DNA of 64,000 nucleotides from Jacaranda mimosifolia (taxonomy: Eukaryota; Streptophyta; Magnoliopsida; Lamiales; Bignoniaceae), in contig CM032131.1 of assembly GCA_018894105.1 (NCBI GenBank), forward strand, positions 17,589,578 to 17,653,577, read 5' to 3'. Positions within the stretch are counted from its first letter, which is position 1. The number at the start of each line of letters is the position of its first letter. The notes beneath the pieces were generated by a model, which saw only the letters and a list, made by a program, of their open reading frames with translations, was not told the DNA's origin and did no database searches. Both the position numbers and the translations under genes were made by a program. This document shows, piece after piece, positions 1 through 15,062 of this stretch.

Positions 1-836
1 TTTATGTTCTTTTTTCAAGAAGTATTATAGTTGCTCTCTTTGATTACAAAACTCACAATTTTTTCCTGTCTCTCCTCTTTTTCCCTACACATTCTATAGG
101 TGCGTCTCTAATCTAATAATAGGGATACACCTTGTGTGAGTTGAGTATGTGGACTTTGTAGAGGAAAAGCATAGAGTTTCCTAGTGTGTGATTTTTCATG
201 CTCATCCTTGGAAGGGAATCTACCACCATCATCTTTCAAGAGACCTACTTGCAAACCCATGTGGAGAGAAAATTATCAAGAGTGCAAGGGTGAGTTTTGG
301 AACTCACTTGATCTACATCTTCATCAAGTGGAAGCTATAAGGTAATATAGCTTTCTCCTTGAATCAAAATTAAAAGACATGAATATCTCTTGGTTGGCAA
401 TTGGACGATTGGTGTTATGTATTGAAAAATATTTTACATAATGCCAAGTTAGTGGCAATTAATTTTGCATTTTGTTGTGTTCTTATTTTCTTCCTCCTTG
501 TCTTGGTGTGATCAACATGTACAGTCTATTTATTTTCTATCTCCTAATTATGGCCCAGAACAAGAAAATTTATCAATTTCCCAATAGCATTAACAACTAC
601 ACATTGATTCTTAATGATCGGTTCTAATGACCTCAACTTTAGAACTCCCATCCAAATTGTTATACTATCTTGCATAAAGATTTTTAGAATCGAACACAAT
701 AGAAAATATAGAAGATCAACTCAATCAACAAAATAAATAATGAATCCTTTTGTTAGCCCTCACAGACCACCGTATATAAGTAACTCATACCCAACACAAA
801 CCCCATACAACTTGCTATTTAGTCGGGGTAGTTATT

Positions 837-871
<35 letters not shown>
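1..871. other. Intergenic AT-rich flank, no gene recognised
   Basis: No coding region, RNA gene or recognisable element was found on either strand. The right end is a CA then TA microsatellite (about 838-872) that abuts the first Copia LTR. The Copia element may have inserted into this TA tract, which makes its target-site duplication hard to define. Confidence 0.6.
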
Positions 872-872
<1 letters not shown>

Positions 873-2656
873 GTTAACCCTTTGATGATTTTGCATGAGT
901 TTCAGAGTTTTGAATATGACAATGTTTGCAGCATGATTGATGTGAATTATTCGCAGAAATCAGCTAGAACTTGTCTTTTGTTGTCTGAAAATTATTCTTT
1001 GTTGTCTGGAATCTATTTTTCCTTATATTGATTTTGAAAGCATATCTTTATATTTGATTAAACACATCATATCTCTTATCTATGGAAGGAATATCATGGT
1101 GCTAATCTTGAATTTAAACATGTGCTCGTCATGGCCAGATTCAATGAATGTAATATATGGAATGATTGACTAATGGCTTCTTTCCTTTTTCTACTATCTT
1201 TTTCCCATTTGATAGCTTTTTAATGATCTAAGGAACGAGCATTTTTCTGCATGGACATATTAAATTATCTTCAAATAATTTGCAGAGAATTCATAAGTCT
1301 CGTTTGGAATCTGTCGTCTATAAATAACTGAAATCTGACTTACCTTTTCCATAAAAAATCATTTAGATTGATTCTCATATCTTTTATACTAGGAAAATAT
1401 ATCCTTCTTGGCTCTAAATCTTGCATCTATAGCTTTTTGAATAAATTTATTTAATTTAGATGCCATAATTATTCTTTTCTTAATTATCTATTGGAATCTA
1501 TCATGCTCTGGAATATACTTTTCATATTTAAAAGATCTCATGTAGATTCTAGCCTAATTCATATCTTTATGATTTAGAAAAGAAAACAATCTTGCTATAC
1601 TTATTGATAAATCTGCAATTCATTGTGCTAATGAATTTTTACCATAATATCTTGTTTCCTTTTTTTATTCCAACAGACACTTACCTAATTAAGGATTTAT
1701 AGCCGTTGGACATGAGCCTACAAATAAGAAATATGCAGCATTGTTTAGTGTGAGTCACTTAGTTGGGGAAAGATTTATGTAAAAGAGTTGTGCGATACTC
1801 TCATAACATTTTGTCCTTAAGTATTGCTAATTCCTTGTTCCACATGTGTTGTCAAGGGACCTTGTGGGGAAGAAGGTCAAGGAGAGCTTGCCTTCAACAG
1901 ACCTTAAAGAGATAAGGATAAGGCGGTTTGTGTCTCTAAGGACCTAATGGTGAAGAGAGACGAAAGTCGTACCTACTCTCGATGGACCTCGTGAAGAGAA
2001 TAAATTGGCACTGCTTGGTTACTCTATGGACTTCTAGGTGAAGAAACTATTAGAAGGTATTGTTTGGAATCTGCTATAGTGTTCTGGGTTTTGATCTAAA
2101 TGGAGAGTCTAGAGCTTGCCGTACAAAGTGGCAACAACGCGTGCATGAGTCCACAAAGGTTGTGCAAGTGAAACTAGCAGAAGTTTCCCAGGGCCTGTTA
2201 AAGCAGCTGGTTTCACAGTGCTCTAGAATTTGCCTTATCTCGTTTGGGATTCCAATTTAGCTCTTTGCAAAGTGCTGGTTTTCACCCTGCCAGTGTGTTT
2301 CCAATCCTTAACTTTCATACTGTCAAACTACTGTATTTACTTATAAAACATTTTCATATATTAATTGATTTGACAGGTTCAAAATCCTAAGTGAAAGCTT
2401 AGGTAGGGAAGTAGGCTTGTAGAACCTCCATAAATACCAGTGTCCATTTACTTCTATTTTACTGTTTTATTTATCACTAGTCTGATTGGTTGTTTAATTG
2501 GTATTTACAAATTCCAGTCAGTAACTAAAACTGTTTTCTAAAAAGAATTAAAGGATTTTGAAAGGCCAAAAAAGTATTTGAGTGTTAAACTTCCATTGCA
2601 TTAAATTCCCTTAAGGCTAATTCATCCCCCTCTTAGGCTTATAATCACTCACAATA
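872..2656 (+). repeat. 5' LTR of Copia element 1
   Basis: Direct repeat of 8320-10116, alignable along its length with scattered substitutions and small indels. It contains five degenerate repeats of 41-44 bp (about 1858-2070) and a TATA-like box CATAAATACC at 2429-2438, placed as expected for the element promoter. It ends near the shared ACTCACAATA. Confidence 0.9.
1858..2070 (+). repeat. Five-unit degenerate tandem array in LTR
   Basis: Units starting GACCT or a variant followed by a GAAGA/GAGA core begin at about 1858, 1900, 1941, 1985 and 2029, giving a period of 41-44 bp. The same five-unit array occurs in the 3' LTR (9315, 9356, 9397, 9441, 9482) and, inverted, in the LTR fragment at 62205-62400. 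Lies about 360-570 bp upstream of the TATA-like box, i.e. in U3. Enhancer or structural role is only inference. Confidence 0.75.
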
Positions 2657-2703
2657 GCAGTAGTTCTCTATATTGTGTTGTAACTACCAAAGTACAAGAT
2701 CCT

Positions 2704-4803
2704 ATGGCCACTAACACTTTTGATGTCTTTGCAGAAAGGCAATCGCACAATAGGCCTCCACTGTTTGATGGTTCCAATTATACTAAGTGGAAAAACCGAA
2801 TGCAAGAATACATAATTGCCCTGGATTTTAACTTATGGGACATGGTCAACGAAGGGTTGATTGTTCCAATGAAATTGGTTGACAAACAGATGGTTCCAAA
2901 GGAGTGACGAGAATTTACTAGTGATGATAAAAAGGCCATCTCAATGAATGCAAGGGCCAAAAATATTCTATTGTGCGCTCTCACAAAAGAGGAGTACAAC
3001 CGAACTAGTATATGCACCATAGTAAAGCAAATGTGAAAAATGTTGCAAGTGACCCACAAAAGTACCAATCAGACTCAAGAAGATAGGATTGCTCTTTTCA
3101 TTCACACGTACGAAATGTTCTAGATGAAACCTAATAAGACTATAGGTCATATGTATGCACATTTAATGGAAATTATAACTCCTATGTTCGCACTCGGCAG
3201 AACTATAAATGATGATGAACAAGTTTGAAAGATTCTTAGATTACTTCCCAAGATGGACGCCAAAAGTTACAGCCATTCAGAAAGCTCGTGATCTTAGTAA
3301 GATGACCAAGAGCGAACTGATTGGATCTCTCACATCCCATGAGATGACCCTGCTAAATAAAGATAAAGGTTCAGAAACAAAAGCCAAAAAGAATATTGCT
3401 TTTAATACCAATCATGATTCCGATTTGGAACATTAAGAAGATCTTGATGAGGACCAAGTTGATGATGAAATCATTCTGATTTCCCAGATATTAAAGTAAT
3501 TGGCGAACCTTAAAAGAAAATTCTGAAACAACAAATTAAAGTCGAAAAAAACCAATGCAGAAACTCAAAGTACTGAGCCACCTCGCTAGTACGAATGTAA
3601 TGAAATCAGACACAGAAAACCAGATTGCCTCGATTGAGAAAAAATGCAAAACAAGTGAAAGCTAAGGCGATGACAACTACATCGGACGAATTCGATAGTA
3701 AACAATTTGACAATAAAGAGAATTGCTTCATGATGAATCAAGTAAGTAGTTCTCCATGTTCTGATTATGATTCCAGTGATAAAATTGACATTAATGAGGA
3801 TGTGCAAAAATTGCTTAACCTTTATGAAATTCATGTCAAAATGCTTATTGATAAAAATAAGGGATAAAAATAGATTGCCATCCAAACTATGTGTGTTTTT
3901 ACACTTTACTAACTAAACCTTTTTCTGTGACACCTTACTATCCAAACTACACTCTTTTTTTCACCTACCATATATGAACAAATTCTGATAGAATATTATG
4001 AAATAACTTCATTACATCAATGCCAGGAGCCTCCATTTTCAGGTATTATAATCAAATCTTCTAATTTCAATAGTCATCTCTTTGGTCTAGCCTTGTTAAA
4101 TCGTAAAACAAAAGTAACCTTTTTCAATATATTTTCATGTGCATATCTCGTGATAATTCAAGTTTAAATAGGTTGTCTTTTAATAAAGAGATAAAAAAAA
4201 TACCTTTAGAGAAGACTCCAGCTGCTCCTATAATGGAATATCATGAAATACTTTACTAAAAATGGTTTATGGATGGCAAGGTGAAAAAAAAATATAATTC
4301 AGATGGTAAAATGTCACAAAAAAAGTTTAGTTACCAAAGTGTAAAAATGCACATAGTTCGGATGGCAAAGTATTTATACCTAAAAATAAAGCTAAGTGGA
4401 TTATTTGTAGGAAGAACTGGATAGAGCTCATAAAGATAAATTTAAAATACAAATGGCTAAACATAGAGAGACTCTTGATATTGATAGCAAAAAGAAAATG
4501 AATGATGGGCTCACTAAAGAAAATAACTCCTTGAAGAAACAAATTGAGAATATGAGCCATGAAATCAAAGGAAAAATAGTTGTTGAAGAAATGTTGCCAT
4601 GCTAGGAATGATCTAAGTGAATGCTCCACAAGTGTTAAGCACACACAAATGCCTATTCCACCTAGAAATAATGCTAAGAAGGGTCAAAAATCATGAATCA
4701 GAAAAATACTAAACCGATTTCAACAACTTCCAAAAAAAAATTCAAACTAGTTCGAAAAAGCTGCTTTACTTGTGTTAGACCTGGTCATGTCAATTATAGA
4801 TGT
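2704..4803 (+). pseudogene. Copia 1 gag relic with CCHC zinc knuckle
   Basis: Reading starts MATNTFDVFAERQSHNRPP and continues with a plant Copia gag-like segment, then is broken by several stops (first after codon 67). A later segment is lysine and glutamate rich with coiled-coil character, and a perfect CX2CX4HX4C zinc knuckle (CFTCVRPGHVNYRC) is at 4762-4803. Gag would form the particle that packages element RNA. The frame is also split by a MITE at 3861-4380. No intact product can be made. Confidence 0.85.
3861..4380. mobile_element. Mutator-type MITE inside gag, 9-bp TSD
   Basis: A 520-bp element with terminal inverted repeats of about 100 bp (3861-3965 and 4278-4380); the ends read GGGATAAA... 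and ...TTTATACC. It is flanked by a perfect 9-bp direct repeat TAAAAATAA (3852-3860 and 4381-4389). A 9-bp target duplication is typical of Mutator-like elements. No transposase frame is present, so it is non-autonomous. It interrupts gag codons, with gag-like reading resuming after the second TSD, so it inserted after the Copia element. Confidence 0.88.
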
Positions 4804-4905
4804 CCAATTGAAAAACTCATTGGTACCAACTTTGTTTAAGTAAGAAAATTATCTGCTACTAACCATGAAGGACCCAACATAGTTTGGGGACCTAAAATAA
4901 ATTAA

Positions 4906-7855
4906 TTTCTTGCAGGTGCATGCTAAGGAACATTCCCAAAAATAGTAGGTAAAGGTATCATTGGTAAGCAGATCAGTACTACTGTTGATTATGTATGGCT
5001 TGTTGAGGGTCTTAAGCATAACTTGCTTAGTATCAGTCAACTATGCGATGAAGGTTATGAGGTTAAATTCCATCCTACTCACTGTGTCATTAAACAAAAT
5101 GAGAAACTGATTTTTATTGCTAAATGTTTGTAACCTTTTTTAACTTATCAAAATATGGAGTGTTTAGCTGTTTTAGATGAAGAATGCTGGAAATAGCATA
5201 GGAGATTAGGCACATGAACATGGAGCTTATATCACATCTCACAAAGAAAGATCTTGTCAAAGGTGTACCAAAGTTAAATTTCACCAAGGACAGGATATGT
5301 GATGCATGCCAAAAGGAGAAGCAAATCCAAACATCTTTCAAACTAAATAACGAGGTCACAACTTTTGGGCGACTAGAACTTCTACACATTGATCTATTTG
5401 GGCATATGAAAATTGCTTCCCTTGGAGGTAAAAGATATGTGTTTGCCATAATAGATTATTATACTTGTTGTACATGTATTCTATTTCTTGCCCATGAAAA
5501 TGATGCTTTAAGTGCTTTTATTCCACTCATCAAAAGGCTTCAAAATGAAAAAGGTTATTTTATTAAGAAAATCCGAAGTAACCATGGAATTAAGCTTGAT
5601 GAAATAAATTTTACTCTTTTTTGTGAAGAGTGTGGATACATTCATGATTTTTCTCCTCCTAAGACTCCCCAACAAAATGGGGTGGTTGAAAGGAAAAATC
5701 GTATTTTGCAAGAAGTTGCTAGAACCATGTTTAATGAATATGATCTTTTAAATTCTTTTGGGGTGAAGCGATGAATACGGCTTGTTATATGTCAAATAGT
5801 GTTTTCTTAAGACCACTTTTGAGAAAAACTCCATATGAATTGTGGCACGATAAAGTTCCAAATATTTATTATTTCCATGTCTTTGGTTGCAAATGTTACA
5901 TTCTCAATGATAGAGATTATTTGACAAAGTTTGATTCCAAAGCTGATGAAGCTATCTTTGTTGATTACTCAATGTATAGTAAAGTCTATCGTGTGTTTAA
6001 TAAGAGGAAAAGAAAAGTTCAAGAATCCATGCATGTTACGTTTGATGAGATTAACCCATCTTGTGCCAAGAAAACCTTGAGCAAGGAAATTGCAGGATTC
6101 GAAGAACCAGTTAAGATTCTGGACATTGAGGCATCTACTTTAAATTAAGAAGAATCGGAATCACTTGAGGAAACAAATCCTACTACTGAGCCTGATTCTA
6201 GTGAATCAGTAAAAAAAACTGAACAAAGAACCAGAAAGTTTAAACATGCTTCCAGTCACCCTACTAATAGAATCATTGGAGACCGTCAAGTTGAAATAAC
6301 TATAGATCCAAATCGAAACAAGCTCCACTAGATGAATTCAATTGTGCTCTCATTTCAATGATTGAACCCAAAGATGTTAAAGAGGCACTAAAAGATCCAT
6401 TCTGGGTTGAAGCAACACAAGAAGAGCTAGCTCAGTTTGAAAAGAATGACGTCTGGAAGCTGGTAGAACGACTATCAAACCATCTAATCGTTGGTACCAA
6501 GGGGGTATTCAAAAATAAGTTAGATGAAACCGGTGAAGTTACCAGGAATAAAGCCAGATTGGTAGCAAAAGGCTACAGTTTGCTTCAATTGCAAGGTTAG
6601 AATCAGTTAGAATGCTTTTTGCCATTGCATTTCACAAAAAGTTTATGCTCTATCAAATGGACGTAAAAAGTGCTTTTCTAAATGGATTCATAAAAGAAGA
6701 AGTTTATGTTGAACAACCCCCCAGTTTCAAAAATCAAAACTTTCCTCATCATGCTTTTAAACTGACAAAGGCTTTATATAAACTAAAACAAGCCCCTAGG
6801 GCTTGGTATGATCAATTGATAACTTTTTCATAAACAACGGCTTTTCTATTGGAATCTTAGATACCACACGTTTCACTAAGCACCAAGAAAATAGTTCTCT
6901 TATTGTTCAAATTTATGTCGATGGCATCATTTTTGGTGCTACTAATGATCTGCTTTATCAAGAGTTTGCCAGGAAAATAAATAGGAATCTGAGGTTAATA
7001 GGAAAGCTCAACTTCTTCTTGGGACTTCAAGTGAAGCAAACTCAGAAAGGACATTCATCTCGCAAGAAACATATACAATGGAGCTCCTAAAGAAATTTGG
7101 AATGAGTGAGTGCAACTCTACAACCACTCCCATGAGTACAAGTACCAGACTGGAACTTGATGAGGATGGTAAGAGTGCAAACGAGAAAGTCTACAGAGGT
7201 ATGATTAGTATTTCACTTTATTTAACTAAAAGCCATCCAGATATTATGTTCTCAACATGCTTATGTGCTAAATTCTAGTTTGACCCAAAGGAATCCCATT
7301 TGAATACTGTTAGAAGAATATTGAGATATCTTAAAGGAACATCTAACTATGGCTTATGATATCCATACTCTAAATCTTTTAATTTCATAAGCTATTCTGA
7401 TATGGATTATGCTAGTTGTAAGATAGACAGGAAAAGTACCAGTAGTGGTTGTCAACTACTGAAAAATTGCCTGGTTTCATGGTACATAAAAGGCAAAGCG
7501 TAGTTGCATTATCCAAAACCGAGGCAGAATACATGGCCTTGGGCAATTGCTGCACCAAGTATTATGGATGAAGCTTATTTTGCATGACTTTGGTATGAAT
7601 GTATCTTGTGTGCCTATTTTCTATTATAGTACCAATGCTATAAGTATTTCCAAAAATCCAATATTACACTCACGCACTAAGCACATTGAAATTGAACATC
7701 ATTTCTTGCGTGATCATGTGCATAAAAGTGATATTTCTATTGAATTAATTCCAACTGAGAAACAACTAGCAATTTTTTTCACAAAAGCACTAGAAGAAAG
7801 CAAGTTTACAGGAATTATGGATAAATTAGGGATTACGTCCAGAATTTCAATTTAA
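4906..7855 (+). pseudogene. Copia 1 pol relic: protease, integrase, RT, RNase H
   Basis: In order: a protease/pre-integrase remnant (VEGLKHNLLSISQLCDEGYEV, about 4990-5060) whose catalytic DSG segment is not visible. Integrase (5214-6148) has CDACQ zinc-binding cysteines, first catalytic Asp in LHIDLFG and Glu in NGVVERKN, but the second catalytic site reads RSNHG instead of the usual RSDHG. Reverse transcriptase (about 6358-7300) contains MDVKSAFLNG, but the active-site motif reads YVDG instead of YVDD (about 6915). RNase H (about 7390-7855) ends with RTKHIEIEHHFLRDHV. Frameshifts or stops lie near 5770, 6148-6358, 6600, 6833 and 7278. Residue losses plus frame breaks make it inactive. Confidence 0.88.
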
Positions 7856-8319
7856 GTAGGAAATTGATTTTTAATGTGAATACTGCTCTTACCTCTCTAG
7901 AATGTTTACAAAGGAAATTAGACCCTTTTTGTTGATGAAGGGGGAGAAAAAGTATCATTTGCTGCATGTGCATTCTGAACATTCTAAATTTATCTTGATT
8001 CATTGATCCACATGTTTAACTATTTATCTACATGCCTAATTGAATATCATATGTTTAACTATCATATGGTGAATGTTTTGCTTTATCTCTATGAGTATGA
8101 TTATGATTCTTCTGAACTAGTAGCCTCGACTAGTATTTTCTGCTTCTCTATTTTGGTTTCTATCCTATTTTGATATTTGGATGAAAATCCTGCATCAAGA
8201 TTGGGGGAGCATGAGAATCTACTAGGGCATACAGATAGGGGGAAATCAAGTGTATACCTTACTACTTATTTCTATTACCATGCATCAGATTTTATCGTCA
8301 TCATAAAAAAAAAAGAGAT
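7856..8319 (+). other. Copia 1 3' untranslated region and polypurine tract
   Basis: Between the RNase H stop and the 3' LTR. It contains the AAGGGGGAGAAA-type purine runs common in this lineage (about 7938-7950 and 8200-8240) and a terminal A-rich purine tract at 8305-8319 that would prime plus-strand synthesis. No gene seen. Confidence 0.6.
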
Positions 8320-10116
8320 TGGTAACCCTTTGAAGATTTTGCATGAGTCTAAGAGTTCTGATTATGACAGTGTTTGTTGCAAGATTGATATGAATTATTC
8401 CCAAAAATCAGCTGGAACTTGTTTTCTATTGTTTGAAAATTATTCTTTGTTGTCTGGAACTTATCTTTCCTTATATTGATTTTGACAACATATCTTTATA
8501 TTTGATTAAAAACATCATATCTCTTAATTATGGAAGAAACATCATGTTGCTGATCTTGAATTTAAACTTGTGCTCGTCATGGCCAAATTCAATAAACGTA
8601 ATATATGGAATGATTGACTAATGGCTTCTTTCCTTTTTCTACTATATTCTTCCCATTTGAAAACTTTTTAATAATTTAAGGAAAGAGCATTTTTCTGCAT
8701 GGACATATTAAATTATCTTTAAATAATTTGTAGAGAATTCATAAGTCTTGTTTGGGATCTTCCTGCCATAAATAATTATGACTTACCTTTTCATAAAAAA
8801 TCATTTCAATTGATTCTCATATCTTTCATACTAGGAAAATATATCAGCCTTGGCTCTAAATCTTGCATCTCTAGCTTGCTGAATAAATTTATCTGATTTA
8901 AATGCCATAAATATTCTTTCCTTAATTATCTACTAGAATCTATCATGCGTTGGAATGTACTTTCCATATTTAAAAGATCTTTTGTATATTCTAGCCTAAT
9001 TTATATCTTTGTAATTTAGAAAAGAAATCAATCTTGTTGTACTTGATAAATCTGTAATTCATGATGCTAATGGATTTTTACCATAATATCTTGTTTCCTT
9101 TTTTGATTCCAACAGACACTTACCTAATTAAGGATTTATAGCTATTGGACATGAGCCTACAAATAAGAAAATATGCAACATTATTAGTGTGAGACACTTA
9201 ATCAGGAAAAGATAAAAGATCTTTGTTAAGTATTTTGAGGAGTTATGTGATACTCTAATATGCATTTTGGGCTTAAGTGCTGCTAATTCCTTGCTCTCTG
9301 TGTGTTTTTGATAGATCTTGTGGTGAAGAAGGTCAAGGGGAGCTTGCCTTCAACGGACCTTAGGGAGACGAGGACAAGGCAGTTTATGTCTCGAAAGACC
9401 TACTGGAGAAGAGGGATAAGAGTTGTACCTACTCTCAAGTGACCTCGTGAAGAGAACAAATCGGCATTTGGTTGTTCTAAGGACCTCTAGGTGAAGAAAC
9501 AGGTAGAGCAGTACTGTTTGAAATCTTATGCAGTGTTCTGAGTTTCGATCTGGAAGGAGAGTCTAGAGCTTGCTGTACGAAGTGGCAGCAACTCGTACAT
9601 CAGTCCACAGAGGTTATTCAAGTGAAACTAGCCGAAGTTGCCCCAAGCATGTTCACAATGCAGCTGGTTCCACAATACTCTGGAATTTACCTGATCCCGT
9701 CTGGGATTCCAATTTAGCTCTTTGCGAAGAGCTAGTTTTCACACTACTAGGGTGTTTCTAATCATTAACTTTGATACTGTCAAATTAGTATGTTTACTTG
9801 TAAAACATTCTCATACATTAATTAATTTGACATGTTTAAAATTCTAAGTGAAAGCTTAGGTAGAGGAGTAAGCTTGCCGAACCTCTATAAATACCAGTAT
9901 CCATTTACTTCTATTTTTACTGTTTTATTTATCACGAGTCTGATTAGTTATTTAACGTGGTATTTACAAATTCTAGTCAATAACTAAAACTGTTTTCTAC
10001 AAAAGACTTTAATGATTTTGAAAAGCCAAAAAAGTATTTGAATGATAAACTTTCGCTATATTACATTCTCTTAGGCCTAATTCACCCTACTCTTAGACTT
10101 AAAATCACTCACAATA
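8320..10116 (+). repeat. 3' LTR of Copia element 1
   Basis: Direct copy of 872-2656. Starts TGGTAACCC, carries the five-unit 41-44 bp array at 9315-9520 and a TATA box CTATAAATACC at 9884-9894, and ends near ACTCACAATA. Substitutions against the 5' LTR are frequent, so insertion is not very recent. Confidence 0.9.
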
Positions 10117-10679
10117 TATAAAAGCCGTGTTATCCTATTCAAATTAGTTTGATTTTATGTTTCCTTTTTTGGTAAAGAAGGAAATCGTGTTTCCCATCTT
10201 CACTTTAAAACAACGGTGTTTTTTGACATTTGACATTTAAACGATGGTGCTTTTTAACATTCTAAATTTGGGCTTGATTTCTCCTCACTTCCATCAAAAG
10301 ATTTTCTCCTCTTGGTTTCATCAAATTTTCATTCTCCTTCAATAGATATCAAACTTTTGTGTAAAAATAAAATATAGTGTGGCTCTCCGTCACTTTCTGA
10401 ATGGATGTCCTGTCTTCTTCAGAAAACCTAACGTCCCCTTCGACAAACAAGATGTATGATCGAAGAAAAAGATACAATAAATCTTGTACAGTAAAATTTA
10501 AAGATTATTTTTGCAAATTTCTTTCGCTTTTAGAGTGAAAGAACTCTCAATTTTTATGAGCTCGTCTTAGAGGGTTTTATTATGTATTGTATCATATTTT
10601 CTTCACCAACTCTGATTAGATTTTACCCATACATCAATTAATGGTTTGATACTTTTCTATGTCTTTTCCCATCAATTTC
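10117..10679. other. Intergenic, nothing recognised
   Basis: Spacer between Copia 1 and the first RPL15 duplication unit. AT-rich with no credible coding frame, repeat or RNA gene found. Confidence 0.5.
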
Positions 10680-11236
10680 GTACTTGATCTCATGAGTATG
10701 ATGATTGAATTTCCCGTTACGTTCCGGCTGAATACAGGGGCAGTCTGAGTGGTACGGACGAAATTCTTCAGTCGAGTGAGTTAAAGCATCGGGTTGGGCC
10801 TTCTCAAATATATTTTATACACGTTGCAGTGTTCCACAAAGGTAAAGATTATAGAACTCCAATGGCAAGAATCAGTTTCAAAGAAGATTTCATAAAAAAA
10901 TATACCTCCTGCAAAGGCTAATCAGTCAAAGTAAGCAAGGTTATATTTCAACACAGTTTTTGACACCCCGTGATAAAACTCAGGACCACTTGCGCAAAGT
11001 AATATTAACTTCAACAGTAACAGCCGCAAAATCAAATGATAAACCAAATTTCATTCACTAACTGTTGAAAAGGTGTATTTTAATGATGTAACAGTCATAA
11101 TATGACATCTCAAAATCAGCAAGGGTAACATGTCCTATTAATCAACACTAAACTTCTTACGAAGGGTCCAAAAACTCCTTGAACACAGAAACCAGATTTA
11201 AGCTTGTCATAGGAGCAACAAAAAACTTCAAGAAGA

Positions 11237-13982
<2,746 letters not shown>

Positions 13983-14063
13983 TCTTGTCGCCGCTGCACT
14001 CTAAGCGTTGTACAAACAGAGAACAAGTTTATACGACAATGGAAGTGAGAAGTGAGAAGTGAG

Positions 14064-14100
14064 CTAGGGTTTTAGGGAGTAAATAAATCGAATTGGGCCT
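14064..14100 (-). promoter_or_regulatory. Telo-box and site II motif upstream of RPL15 A
   Basis: On the gene's strand AAACCCTAG (14064-14072, within AAAACCCTAGC) lies about 85 bp upstream of the ATG and AGGCCCA (14094-14100) about 30 bp further upstream. This pair (telo-box plus site II GGCCCA) is characteristic of plant ribosomal protein and other translation genes and is linked in the literature to growth-related, TCP-type control. Copy B has the same pair. Confidence 0.7.
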
Positions 14101-14166
14101 TTACAAATGTTCGGGCTAAAGAGGTCAGATGGCCTATATATTTTTATTTGGGTCTGGATAGCTTCA

Positions 14167-14906
14167 TTAGGCTGTCAAATGTGAACAAGTCGGATTTGAG
14201 TTAACTTAGGCATATTCGAATCTAAATTTAATTATCAAAATTTACATTCAAATTCGACTCAATATTCTATAAGATTTTTATTAATTAGTACCATATCCAA
14301 ATCGATGAATATTTAAAGTTTAATAAATAAATTTAAAAAAAAAACTTGATTTAATATTTTTCTCTTTTTTTTTATCTTTTGAATTGTATAAAAATATTGT
14401 ATTTATAAAGTAAATTCACGTCATATTTGAATTTTTAATATTTTTTTATTATATATTAGTCCAAAAATTAAATATTTGAATACTAAACTCATATTTCACA
14501 TTATATTAATGCATACAAAAACTATTTTACACTATTATATTTAATATTTTATCAGTATCCCTCTTATTTTTTAGGCTAAAAAGACTCACTATTAATAGTA
14601 TAATATATACATTAATAGTGAGTTTTTTTAGCCTAAAAAATAAGATTTATAATATATAGATTTTATTTAAAATCTTGATTAATATTATATATAAGAGTAT
14701 TAATTTAGTAAAAAATTATTAAAGTTTGGATTCGGATCTTTAATGGATCGAATGTGCTTAATTTCGTATACAATTCACTTATTTCAAATTACGGATATTT
14801 ATAATCGGATATGATCGATTGGATATTTTAATCAAATAAAAATCCTAAAATTCGATCGAATTCAGATCGGATTCAAATTAAAATTCGATCTATTGACAGC
14901 CCTAAC
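14167..14906. mobile_element. hAT-like TIR element upstream of RPL15 A
   Basis: Outer ends AGGCTGTCAAAT and the inverse ATTGACAGCCCTAA form a terminal inverted repeat, continuing into GATTTGA/TTCAAAT-rich arms. The corresponding element in unit 2 (23490-24392) has a clean 8-bp TSD. Here the flanks (CTTCATT and CCTTCACA) are decayed. No transposase frame. It lies just upstream of the RPL15 promoter. Confidence 0.6.
14563..14644. repeat. 82-bp near-perfect hairpin
   Basis: Two 34-nt arms (14563-14596 and 14611-14644) are reverse complements with a single mismatch, around a 14-nt AT-rich loop. It sits inside the unit 1 hAT-like element, and the corresponding part of unit 2 lacks it, so it looks like a later nested insertion or a local inversion product. 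No flanking target duplication is obvious. Confidence 0.85.
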
Positions 14907-14917
14907 CTTCACATTCT

Positions 14918-15062
14918 CTATGTTTGGACGTTAAATTTTAAAAACGAAAAATATTAATGAAAATTCTTTTCATGCTTCATATTATGTAACTCTATATTTT
15001 AATATTTACATATTTATATATATATATATATATATATTTCCTCACTAATTGGAGCTTAACTT
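14918..15062. repeat. Short AT-rich repeat, second copy near 41.2 kb
   Basis: Starts CTATGTTTGGACGTTAAATTT and ends near TCCTCACTAA. A similar block starts CTATGTTTGGACTTTGAATTT at about 41168 and ends TTCTCACTAACTTT near 41290. It is absent between the hAT-like element and CTTCAACTAATT in unit 2, suggesting a small dispersed element inserted in unit 1. Family unknown. Confidence 0.45.

Larger units (their letters stand above)
872..10116 (+). mobile_element. Copia LTR retrotransposon, SIRE/Maximus-like, degenerate
   Basis: Two direct long terminal repeats of about 1.79 kb (872-2656 and 8320-10116) flank an internal region with gag, zinc knuckle, protease remnant, integrase, reverse transcriptase and RNase H in that order. 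Integrase before RT is the Copia order. The long LTRs and the gag style (FDGSNYTKWKNRMQEYI near the start) fit the SIRE/Maximus lineage, but lineage assignment is inference. Both LTRs begin TG and end near CACAATA. The flanks are TA-rich on both sides, so a TATA(TA) target duplication is possible but not provable beside the microsatellite. A purine-rich tract (A-run then GAGAT) lies just before the 3' LTR at 8305-8319. Frames are interrupted by stops and frameshifts, so the copy is not autonomous. Confidence 0.9.
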
